Assembly (NCBI GenBank): GCA_950295325.1
Contig: OX485803.1
Span: forward strand, 49,739,554-49,803,553
Reading direction: 5' to 3'
Length of the DNA: 64,000 bases
From: Polytrichum commune
Lineage: Eukaryota > Streptophyta > Polytrichopsida > Polytrichales > Polytrichaceae
In this document: positions 38,252 to 48,762 of the stretch, in pieces
Layout of the letters: the number at the start of each line of letters is the position of its first letter
How positions within the stretch are numbered: the first letter of the stretch is position 1
The notes under the pieces: generated by a model
What the model was told of the DNA's origin: nothing
Database searches by the model: none
What the model saw: the letters and a program-made list of their open reading frames with translations, nothing else
Translations under genes and position numbers: made by a program

Positions 38252-38630
38252 AGGCCACTTCACACTATGGCCTTTCACGTTGAAAGGCCGTGGGGTCGAA
38301 TGGCCAAACTTTGTTGAGAGTCCAAAAAAGTGGGTTGAAAATAGTCAGTAAAATATAGGAATTGGAGCCTATAGCAAGGCATAGTGTGAAGTTTTCAAAG
38401 GTCAAGCCCAAAGTCCAAAGGAAGAAAAATCATCCCACTTTATTTCCTGCCTAAAACAAGTTTGTCACCCTGATAAAAAAATATTGTCATGTAGGCATTT
38501 CGGAAAGGGATATTCTTTGGACTTTTGGCCTCCAATGTGAAGGGTCGAGAGGCCGAATTCTTGGTTTCTTACAATATGATTTGTGGAAATCGACGGCCTC
38601 TCGACCTTTGGCCATAGTGTGAAGTGGCCC
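38252..38630. mobile_element. 379-bp PIF/Harbinger-like MITE with TAA duplication
   Basis: Ends AGGCCACTTCACACTATGGC and, reversed from the right, GGGCCACTTCACACTATGGC, flanked by TAA at 38249-38251 and 38631-38633. No coding capacity. Textbook Tourist-like layout. Confidence 0.85.
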
Positions 38631-38633
38631 TAA

Positions 38634-39600
38634 GTGACCTTCAATGGGTAATAGCACTTCATGTGGAGGCCACACACATTAAAAAACACCGGTTTTGAAA
38701 CAGAGACTTGTCGTGTAAATACACATCGTTACACATAACACATCGTGCGAAAAACATACCTAGAAAAATATGCAATAAAACAACAAGTGTGCTATTAACA
38801 CACTCTCAATGAATAAGATACATATCTAGAAACTAAAGTAATGAAGGAGGCATTACATACTCTCAAGATACATCACATCTCTCAAGACTCACTTGATATA
38901 AGGCGAGCTATCTCTCAGTCCACACCGGGAGAATCCAAGAGTGTAGAAGGAGATGAAGAGAACTCCTAAGCTTTACTCAATGACAATCCGTCATGCTTGA
39001 AGCAAACCCTACACCATAAGCTCTCTCTCACACAACTATAAGACTCGACTTGGAAAGAATGCCAAGCCATGGGAGCCGCCGTGCCTTGACCCCTCAAGCT
39101 CGACCCTAAGTGGGTCCTACGGCAAGAAGGTGAGAACCTTACACCAGGTGGCAAGGTCCCACAAAGCAAAAAAAAAAACAACTCTTAAACAACATTTTAA
39201 CCCGGGTAACTACACCGAGGGTTGTACTAACATAATGTTTAGTCTATAAACTAAGTAACAAGATTATTTAGCCTATAAACTAACTAACCAAGACGTGGTT
39301 TGGTGCTCGACATCATGCCACGTGACAGACCGGTGGGCCAAGGTACAAGTGGTTTTGGCCTTGACATGTGCCTAACCTTGAGGAGTTTGGTTTTCATGTT
39401 ATTTCCTCTTTTATTGGGTACATGAACATCCGATTTCAACTCTGATTCAAGTGGAGATCACACACGTTCAAGTTTGGTAAGCCCAGGTAAAAGATTTTTG
39501 GCATTCACATGTGCCTAACTTCCAGGAGCTTGGTTTCAAGGTTGTTCCCTCTTTTATTGGTATAAACATCCGTTTTCAACTTTATTCCAAGATTGAAAAT
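38634..39600. repeat. Broken copies of the GGCCACACATG foldback family
   Basis: GTGGAGGCCACACACATT near 38658 and two direct partial copies at about 39335-39440 and 39455-39590 carry the family's TTTGGCCTTGACATGTGCCT and TTCCTCTTTTATTGG blocks, seen complete at 59277-59531. Ends are lost. Confidence 0.6.
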
Positions 39601-40736
39601 TCAAATGATCATCAACTTGTTTTCAACGAGAGACAAATATCATTACAAAACCCATTGTCACAATAATTAGTCAAATTGAAGGGCATAAGAATCAACAATG
39701 AATCCTCCACCGCTTTTACAATTAGTCATTTTGGGTCCACTCAAAAATCATACTACCCCTAGTCTAGTGCACCAATATGTAAATGGTCATTCATTGTTTT
39801 CGGTTTTTTTTAACCTTACTAGACTATTTAGTTTGAAATCCTCTATATAATATGAATGGGTGATGAAATTCGTCCACATTTGGAGCCTTGAAAAGTCATT
39901 TGCTACATTGATTATCCCAATTAGTGTGTGTCACTATTCGGGGTCATGTAGCGTAATAATGTCTTACTCATGAGTTCAAATTTTGCTAACAAAAATTCAA
40001 TAGGTTGTTTAGACATTATCGAACATAAATGACTTTTTTTGGTGAAATACTACATTTTCATTAAACAATGATAGCATCGCATAACATATTCGAATAGTAA
40101 CACACACTACTTGGGATGATCATTGTAGTTCATACATCACCTAAATTGGATCAATTAGATGATTTTGGGTCCGTAATGCAATCGCTAATCGTTGAGAAAA
40201 GAAAAGAAATCTTAAATTAGTGTTCATGGGGTTGTTTTTGTGCACATGGGATTGTTTTTGTACTCATAACAATATTGAGTTTCTATCAAGCATTCCATTC
40301 TATCAATACTAGGAGACAATGCTTCACCTGAATCTCACTTGCTTTCTAGGTTGAATCTACTTACTCACAAGTAGTTGTAAGGTATTCCTCAACACCTTAC
40401 ATGGCATAATCCCGGCCCAACCAACTTTATCACTCAATTGAATAATGTTATGTAGGGTGTAATATTATTAATATAGTATTCTAGAATCATGTTTGAATTG
40501 TGCTAGGGTAGTACTTGTATTCATCTTGTGTTTGAATTGAAGGTGAATCAAAGATGAAGAATCATGGTAGGTCACTCCAACATTTTGCAAATTTTGGCTA
40601 ATAGAAGCTGCACTTTTACCCTAAATTTAGAAAGGCATATTCGATATTGATTTTTTGGTTTTCCATGGATGAAATAGGCAAATGAGCACCCAAGAAGGCA
40701 TGGGATTGCCATATTTGGGATGAATATAGATGTTTA
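39601..40736. other. No gene recognised
   Basis: AT-rich spacer with no supported feature. Confidence 0.45.
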
Positions 40737-42942
40737 TGGATGGATATGTGTGTTTTTTTCCATGTTATACAATCTCAAGGATGGAGCTAGCTTCCTCCTT
40801 TCAAAGTTGGTAGGTAGTAGAGCTATATTGGAAATTGGAAAACAAAACATTTGTCACTACATGCAATCCTCCATGTACATGGCTCACCCAACTCGAAGAT
40901 AATCACCATAGAGAAGTGGCTGCGAAAGCCATTGGTGTGTATGTGCATGCACATGTGCTTGATCAATCCAAGCATTTTAAACTAAAACCCTTTTATGCTC
41001 CATGAGTAAATCTCCAAAATCACACACTCAATATAGCCATTTGTTTGAGGACATACTTTAAGTGGTGTTTTTGGAAGTCATCATTTAGATGTTGTAGATT
41101 TGAATTCTTGTAACAACAATAGAGGGCTCCTGGACCATGCAAAATAATCCAACTTAATTACGTTATAAGTATCTAGATTTATTCACAAGGTCTGGACAAA
41201 ATGAATTTTTATATATGCACTTTAATTGGCTGACCCTATGATATAAATCACAGTATCCACTCCAAGATGTGGATTTGTTGTTACATGTGCAGTGTGTCAT
41301 TTGTGGAAGAATACACACCTAGATGAAATATTTTATCATATTGCTTCTCAAAGCATGTATATTAATTGAGATTTTTATCATATTCTTCTAGTTTCCTCCA
41401 CTAACTTGTTGTGAAAAGTGCATCTCTCAATTGTGCAAAAAATACTCTCATATGCAATATTGAATTTCAACAAGCCCTTTGTCCATATTTACTTAAATCC
41501 TAGTTACTTGAAATATATTTTAGTACCACTATATAGCCTTTGGCCAATGATTTTTTGATTTCAACATATGTAACCAACTCCGTGGTCCAATTTACCATGC
41601 TTGCAACTTAATGATGAAGAAATTTATGTGAGGCATATAAAAATAGACAATATGCACTTTATAAAACATAACCAGACTTTTGATGACAAGAAATAACATT
41701 AAATGTGATGTAAAAATGTGCATTAAACCACATCCCTGGTTCAAATTTGCTAATCATCTTGCAATACCTAATTTCACATGTTTCATATCTTACAAGAAGT
41801 AGGTAAATAACTAAATATGTCCGTTTAAAGCCCCAATTACCTTAATGTATAATATCCATGACTTCCACTTCAAGAACTATAAAAAAAAAAATTGACTCCA
41901 AAGAAATAGTAATCTCAACCCTCAAGCTCCTCCGAGGTCGTTTGAATTTGCCAATGTGCTCATGTGATATTACTTTGTTACCAAACCTCTCCATATCGCT
42001 AAAACCACCTTACCTAGTTTGGTTTCCAAACACTTGATGAGAGCATATCAATAAAGGTGACCCTCTATAGGTTGGTTATTGATTCACCCCAATTTAATCT
42101 CATAATTGACTACATCATTAACAATATTTAGTGTCAAGCACACTATGTATGGAAGGCCTAAACTAGATGCCTAGAGGTCTAGTAGTGTCATTGTTGTTGA
42201 TTATCAACACAACATTATTTGTCAAGATTAGTAATTTTTTGAAGTGCAAAATTATTTACATTATGATATTCTAGGTAGCACATTGGGGTGATTGAGATAA
42301 TAGAATTTCCTTTACAATGTGAGAGATATTTTTTAGCATACATTTGACAAGTGTCATGTCACACACTAATGGCCAACCTTATTGGCCATTAATGTACCTA
42401 GAGCAAGCCTCATGTTAGGATAAGTGACACTATTATTGAGGTGACACTAAATACCATAAATGGTTAAGACTAATTTGAAGTCTTTGACCCCAACTTAGAG
42501 GTTAATTTAGCTTAAATTAGAAACCTTTGAGCTCTACATCAGTAAACAACGTTTTCACGTTACCCATGTGCCCCTTGAAGAGTTACTGACCTCACTCAAC
42601 ATTGAAAAGTCACAAATGTACCCATTTGTTCATGCAATATCTTGACTCAAGGGGAGGCCACACATGTTCGAATAAAGTTTGGTGAGCCAAGGTAAAAGAA
42701 TTTTGGCCTTGACATGTGCCTAACTTCAAGGAGCCGGGTTTCAAGATTGGTCCCTCTTTTTTGGTTATAACCGTCGTTTTCCAGCTCCGATTGGAAACGG
42801 AGGTTTTGAGCCTTGTAGAAATGTCATCTTGGATTGGAGTTGAAAACGGATGGTTTTAACCAAATAAAGAAGGACCAACCTTGAAACCCAGCTCCTTGAA
42901 GTTAGGCACATGTCAAGGCCAAAATTATTTTACCTTGGCTTA
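40737..42942 (+). repeat. 2.2-kb direct repeat, copy 1
   Basis: Nearly colinear with 60795-62998 in the same orientation, from GGATATGTGTG to TACCTTGGCTTA, with roughly nine in ten bases shared by eye. There are few insertions: CACTATGTATGG near 42142 is present here only. No coding capacity. The right 290 bases are a foldback element common to both copies. Either an old duplication or two copies of an unclassified dispersed repeat. Confidence 0.85.
42651..42942. mobile_element. Foldback MITE of the GGCCACACATG family
   Basis: Starts GGGGAGGCCACACATGTTCG. The left half (TTTGGCCTTGACATGTGCCT, then AGCTCCGATTGGAAACGG) is mirrored in the right half (AGGCACATGTCAAGGCCAAA). The outer right end is missing. 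Other copies lie at 59277-59531, 62708-62998 and, as fragments, 38.6-39.6 kb. Confidence 0.7.
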
Positions 42943-43933
42943 TAGCGCTGCCGCGGCGAAGAGAGGGAAGATAGACAGGCGGAGATGTGCAGTTCGGATG
43001 TTCATGTAAGGGTGGCAAGTAGACGAACGGAGGGAACCGTGTAGAGATGGGAAACGGTCTTCCAAAGCTTGGGTATGGGAGGAGAGGCCACTTGTGTCCT
43101 ACCATGACTACAACAAAGCCATGGCATCGCTCACCAACACAATGTTGCCCTGAGCTAAGTCTATACTCGCAGTGATCTATTGGTGCAACTTGACCCTTGG
43201 TGGCTTCCAACTAGTGGTTGTCATCTAGTCTCTAGGTTGCACTGATTCATGCTTGCAAGGGTTCGGTGGAGAATGTGGTTGTTGAATGGTGCATTAGGTT
43301 CCTGTGAACGGGGCAATTTCCTAGTCGTCAAGAGAGGTGGTGAGGATGAGTAGAAAACCAATCAAAGGAAAAAATAAAATAAATATACATTTACATATAC
43401 ACTTATTTCCTCTCAGTGAGATGCTCGTTGTGCTAGTGTCGTTAGTGTTTGTCAGGCGTCTCCATGTACAGACACTGAACTGAGTAGAAGGAGAGGGTGA
43501 AGTTGACGTGCAATGCACGATAGATCCAGTAGAACCACACTTTTGTGACTCTTTCTCCTTCGTACCGGCATTTTCCGTCAACCAGAGAGATAGGTTTACG
43601 GTATTGTGTGGTGTAGGAAGGCTTGCTCGTAGGATGCATAATTGAGCTTTGGTATGGTTGATGACCGCATACCAAATTGTTGCCTCAAGGAAGAGAGTGT
43701 AAGTGGTGGTGGTGCTCTTATCACTCCGTGCGTGGTTGCCCTCCCATGGAACCGTTTCCTCCCTTCTTCCCGTCTCTTGCCTTTTGACCTTTAGGGGTGG
43801 GCCTGGATTCACATGCTAGGTGAACCTAAGTGCAATCGGGAGGAGTCTTGCATCTCGTCCACTTGCACTACAGAGTATTTAATTCTCGGATGTCCAGAAT
43901 ATAAGGTTGTTCTCACGTGGACCGGTTATGGAG
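42943..43933. other. GC-richer stretch, no gene recognised
   Basis: Composition is clearly less AT-rich than the surroundings, and overlapping open frames exist on both strands (a minus frame of about 160 codons at 43321-43812). None reads as a known protein, and the hydrophobic end of the minus frame derives from AT-rich sequence. It could be a captured gene fragment or an unknown gene's untranslated exon. Confidence 0.3.
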
Positions 43934-45158
43934 GGGCGGTTTACACCATAGACCATGAACTCGTCCCACGGAAGATGCCTTATTCTGCGGTACGAGTTCA
44001 TGGTCTACATTTCATGGTCCGAGTTCTTAAAAATTTGATTTACAAAGCCGTTGGGCCCCTCACTAGGTGTAAACCGAATGTGGACCAAGAGGAATGACCA
44101 TGCGGCAAGAAGTGGATGTGCTGATTTTTTTAATATAAGCCCAGAAAGGGCAGTTTTGGGAAAAAAAATGAAGTTTGACCATTTTGTTGACTTCAATTTG
44201 CCTTCACTTGCCTACACATGCCTTCACTTATCTTGTCACTTAGTTTTTTCTTCTTTTCGCCTTAAAGTTTGATCATTCTCTTGTCATCTCTTGGGCTTCA
44301 ATTGTCTTCACTTCTTGTTCAATGTGTCGAAGATGTGGCTTGCAAGTCTTCTCACAACAATTTTTACAAAAAAAAATGAGCGATTCAATTTGTACATGTT
44401 CAATGTAATTTACATGTGACATGTACCTTGTGTTGTCACTACACTAAATAGGATATTTAGTGTTTGATTATATCTAATGTTGTTACCACCCAACCTTGCT
44501 CAACACTAAATTTCAATTCTTTGATAATTAATGTTAGAAGATTTCCCATTGTGCTTCTTTTGACCACCCTGATCTACAGTCACTAAACGACTACGTTTTT
44601 TTGTTTTTTTGTTTTGCAACTGTAGTTTTTGAACATTTTGGGGCGTGTAATATACCGTTGGAAAGGTATTTTCAAGACCTTTCCAACGGTATATTCCACG
44701 CCCCCAAATTCCAAACATTGCAGCTGGTAGACCAAAAAAACAAATCTGCACTTGAATTCTTGAGTTCTAGATGTCCCGCGTTGTTTGATGAAACACGTGT
44801 AAGCTGGTTTAAGGGGTAGGGCAAGGTAGTGCTGGTATGTCTCATGGGCTATAATATGATTAAGGCACATAAATGGTAGATTCATTAAAACATTCTTGAA
44901 ATGGCATTTCTTTGACATGGGCCCTTGCCTTTTCCTACCAGACCACCTCTTTTGCCTCTCTCACCGCAAAACCCGTTGGACCATGTCAGTGCATTTATTA
45001 CGCCTTAAAAATTATATTTTGGGGACCTCAACCTCCATGGTCCCTCTGCCATTTTTTCCTTAGTGTAAACCAAAGTTGTCCCGGGACAACTTCAAGAGCC
45101 AATCAGCTGCCTTGCAGAGCCCTAGTCCAACTTCATGGTCCATAGTGTAAACCGCCCT
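43934..45158. mobile_element. 1.2-kb PIF/Harbinger-like element, family H1 copy 2
   Basis: Ends GGGCGGTTTACACCATAGAC and, reversed from the right, GGGCGGTTTACACTATGGAC. The flanking triplets are GAG on the left and TAG on the right, a one-base mismatch. The interior matches the copy at 34802-36123 in opposite orientation. It carries a compact hairpin at 44635-44712 and, at 44439-44462, an isolated end of the CTACACTAA MITE family. No transposase. Confidence 0.75.
44635..44712. repeat. Near-perfect short hairpin
   Basis: TTTTGGGGCGTGTAATATAC followed by CGTTGGAAAGGT is mirrored, after a short loop, by ACCTTTCCAACGGTATATTC and CACGCCCCCAAA. Arms are about 32 bases with two or three mismatches. 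It has the size of a microRNA-type foldback but lies within a transposon, so a transposon hairpin is more likely. Confidence 0.7.
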
Positions 45159-47785
45159 AGATACGAGCCCTCTGGAATCCGTGTTGTGAAGCCGAGCTAA
45201 ACTTCACGAGTGCTCTGGAAAGATTGTGGTCTAATGGTGCAAGTGAGGATGGATTGTTGTGTTTCATGGTTTTTTCATGCATGATTGGTCACTCTCTTTG
45301 ATCCAAGGCCCGTGGCTATGGTGTTAGAGTCGGATGCAAGCCTATGAAAGAGGCTTAAGGATCTCGGATGACCACCGAACAACCCCTGATTCTATGATTA
45401 TGAATTGTTTGTGCTGATTTGGGTCAAATTTTTGGTCAAGTTCTCTCGAAATTGTATTAGCAGACGAGAAGAGCCTCTTGTTAGGTCCGAATGGTCGAGG
45501 TATCAATCCTTTCTCCACGGTGTTTGGAGTTACTGTTTGTGAAACAATTATTGATGATTGCGTGACTAGGGTGGGATGATCCTGAAAGACATATTGTTCG
45601 GTGGCGAGCTCATTATAACTCATTATAGATGGAGCGTAAACAATTCTTATCATGTCCATGTCATTGATTGGCTGAAATTCCTCACGAGGTTTTGCTAAGA
45701 TCTTCAGGGTTTTGGGTAAGGAATTGCTGCTAAATATGCCGCCCTGCACAACCACTCTAACTGGTGGCATCCTTGCTTTGTTTCTTTCTTTCTCAAGGAC
45801 TCTTGCCACACTCACACTTGCCGTGAAATTTAGGTAATGAAGTCCATGGTTGCATGTGAGGTCTAGTCAGCCATTTAATTGATCACTTAGGTTCCCAGCA
45901 CATAACTGCTGAGGTGGTGGGGGGACCTTGGGGATTTCTTTGTGTTCTCTGTCGTGTTGTCTTTGGTTGCATTTGTTGTTGCAATTGGGGAAGCAACCCC
46001 TGCTCTCAGCGTTGTGTTGGGAAAGGTGTTCTCGACGCAGGGTAGGTCAATGGTAGGAGACTCTCTTGAGGATCAACGGTTGTTGTGGAGCCATTCTGGA
46101 TGCAACACTGGAGTGGCGAAGTCATGCGTGAGCAAGAAGGAACCTAAAGAAGGAACAAGCTGAAGTGAAGAAGAGGGAGCACGCTGAAATTCTAGGGTTC
46201 GGTTTTGAGGTTCGGCTGGGGCTGTTCTCTTTGACGTTGTTGGTGTAGAGGTGGAGTCCCACCACGTGTTGCTGGAGGAGAGCCGGCTCGATTGGATGTA
46301 AAATTGAGTTGTCATTAATGGACTTGAGAGCACGAGTGAAGTAGTGGCGCAATGGATGGAGGCATAGAAGTAGAGTAAGTAGATTAGGGTATGAGAGTGA
46401 TTTGGTAGGCTTGGCGCTTGTTGACATTGCAAAGTGACTCAAGTGTTTGTGAACACTCGCTTATTCATAAATGATATTGTGCACTTCCATACTTCTCTAT
46501 TAACTTTGAGTTTAAAGGTATACATGGTTGAGGAGTGTGTAGTAATAAGTTATGTGAAGAGAAACCCTCACCCGGACTAGGACGCAATCAAGGGGGGGGG
46601 GGTTCTTGCTTACATGCTAACACTGGATTGCAATACAAAATGCAATCGCATTTCATAGTTGGTATTCATGACAAACAAACATCTTCATGTTGGTTTGCAA
46701 GAACAATAACAAAGGCCACAACACCCGCACATTCCACTTCCTGACATTTGTTCTTTGTATCCACTCCTTGCTACCTAGTATTGTGTGTTTCCGTGATACA
46801 TTGCAGTGTTGTCCGCTCCTAAATGATATGTAGTGCTTGCACAATACAAGAGTGAAACAAATAATACAACTTGGGGGCATATGTATCGACATGCAATCGA
46901 AAACCTCATTGTGCTTGTGTACAAATGCACACATTGAAAACAATAAAATGACAAGCTTCTCTTGTCTCATCGCAATCTGCCCTTATCTTCCCAATTCTCT
47001 AGACTTGGTAATATCCTCTTAGTGTCTCGGTGGTTAATTCTTAAATGCCTAGGCTCACACAAAGTGATCAATTTATGGTCAAAGGGCCAAATCATCAATT
47101 TCCTAAACTTTGTGGGAGATACTTCTTCCACATATGTTTAGGTTGTGTAATGGTAAATATTTTGACCATTGAGATTGAGTGAAAGACCTAATTTGTACAT
47201 TCTACACCATTGACAAAATTGAAATTTAGTTATTCAAAATGCAACCCGAAATCTAGGGATGCTTCAATCGTGTGACTCTTGTAACTCTTGCCTTTACAAC
47301 TTCTTACCTACTAATAAATACATGCAATCTTTACCATAATTGAAATATTGGATGATATTTTACACGTATAGTATATTTATTTTTATGATTATGTTTTTTG
47401 ACATACAAAAAATCATTACTTTTCAAAAAATATGGTCCACTCTTGTCGAAATCTAGGTTATAGTTTCATTATACATTTTCCTAATTATGTAGGCTTTAGC
47501 TCAAGAATTTTTGCTCCTCAACTAAACAAAAATTACTCATATGCAGTGCTTTAACTTTCTAGAGAGAGGCCCAAGGATATAGGGGTTAATTCTCATGAAC
47601 CCAGGGTAGGGACTAAATCCATGGTTTCATCTACTATACTTTAGAAATAACTCTAATGTTAAGTTGTCTTATGCTACATGTCATTTCAATTAAACTATCG
47701 TGTGTGGTTTTCCTCCACAAGCCACGCCACGTGCCAATTTTGACTTTGTGCCAGTTACCTAAGGTGGATTTTTGTTAACCCTGAG
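45159..47785. other. No gene recognised; several overlapping open frames
   Basis: Frames of 70-160 codons occur on both strands at 45342-45815 (-), 45942-46163 (+) and 46073-46442 (-). The overlap, the lack of splice consensus and the absence of any family pattern leave them uncalled. The plus frame near 45942 (SVVLSLVAFVVAIGEATPAL) resembles a membrane segment and is the best candidate for a real exon. A poly-G run lies near 46591-46601. Confidence 0.3.
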
Positions 47786-47799
47786 CAATGAACGGGGAG
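47786..47799. repeat. Isolated hAT-like end motif
   Basis: CAATGAACGGGGAG here, the same motif near 9993, and its complement ending at 56280 (reversed: CAGTGAACGGGGAG) look like ends of one hAT-type family. No 8-bp duplication links them. Confidence 0.4.
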
Positions 47800-47943
47800 A
47801 TCCAGCGGTTAATGTAAAATCAACCAAGTGAAATTGGTCAATTATTGGCTTAATTTCTATATTTTAGGCCGTATAACCGAAGGAAAAATTAGGTTTATAG
47901 GAAATCAACCACTTTTGTAAAGTTAACAAATGTTTTTCATATA

Positions 47944-48175
47944 GGGGATTGATATTTGCACACCTTTTTTGGCTAGATTCACATTTTTTTGCCGGTTCGG
48001 TTGCCGTGCCACTGAGGCACTATATATGAGATTCTTCATGGTGCATCCGGACCGTTGATCCACCAAGGCCTATCCAAGGGCCTCAATGATCTTAGGTGGC
48101 GGTGGGGTGGGGGGCGGGGGTGGTGCTTGCCACCAAGGCGGGGTGGGGCCGTGGGCCTCATGTCTTTTTTGGGGA
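47944..48175 (+). repeat. MULE left terminal inverted repeat
   Basis: 232 bp; runs from GGGGATTGATATTTGCACAC to GGGCCTCATGTCTTTTTTGG. It contains a G-rich core (about 48100-48120). Confidence 0.92.
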
Positions 48176-48230
48176 GGCCGGATTTAGGGTGGTGTCGGGC
48201 CTAGTGGCTAGGCGGGCCCAATGGCTAGGC

Positions 48231-48502
48231 CTACTTATTATATAACTAGTTGGTTACCCTTACTCTACTTATTAAATAACTAGTTGGTTAGCCTTACTCT
48301 ACTTACTAAATGACTAGTTGGTTACCCTTACTCTACTTACTAAATGACTAGTTGGTTACCCTTACTCTACTTACTAAATGACTAGTTGGTTACCCTTCCT
48401 CTACTTACTAAATAACTAGTTGGTCACCCTTACTCTACTTACTAAATAACTAGTTGGTCACCCTTACTCTACTTACTAAATAACTAGTTGGTTACCCTTA
48501 CT
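48231..48502 (+). repeat. 34-bp tandem repeat, eight copies
   Basis: Unit begins CTACTTACTAAATGACTAGT and ends TGGTTACCCTTACT. Eight complete copies in 272 bp with only a few substitutions. The array lies just inside the left terminal repeat, where subterminal tandem repeats of DNA transposons often bind transposase. Confidence 0.95.
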
Positions 48503-48559
48503 TGGTATTTTGGTAGGCTATCATGTTACAACCATTGCAAGGAAGGAGACTATCCACAA

Positions 48560-48745
48560 TCATTGCAGGCAGGTTCTTGAGTTGTGCCCTGATTGACCAC
48601 ATACTCCACACTTGCGTCCTTCCACGTATTCGAAGTGAGACTTGTCTCTGGTGGTGCTTGTCTTGTTCCTGGATCCTACAGGTCTGCCGTGTTTCTTAAC
48701 TACGACCAAGGGCTCTTGAACTTGAACATCATGCGTATCCAGGAC
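48560..48745 (-). pseudogene. Detached zinc-knuckle tail of the MULE transposase
   Basis: Open frame of 61 codons after the main frame's stop. It has a basic GRP linker (LVVVKKHGRPVGSRNK), then DKSHFEYVEGRKCGVCGQSG and HNSRTC, a CCHC knuckle common at the C-terminus of MULE transposases. It is preceded by CAATTAG, which could serve as a splice acceptor, but the implied intron would be under 30 bases. One frameshift plus one stop, with loss of the SWIM region, explains it more simply. Confidence 0.7.
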
Positions 48746-48762
48746 CTAATTGAGGCAGGCAA

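Noticed and set aside
43321-43812. Minus-strand frame of about 163 codons
   Set aside because: Non-ATG start, no family pattern, hydrophobic tail from low-complexity sequence. Not called as a gene.
45342-45815. Minus-strand frame of about 157 codons
   Set aside because: Non-ATG start is possible and no recognisable domain; it overlaps no other evidence. Left in the unassigned region.
48231-48502. The 34-bp tandem array as a CRISPR
   Set aside because: There are no spacers between units; it is a head-to-tail minisatellite in a eukaryotic transposon.
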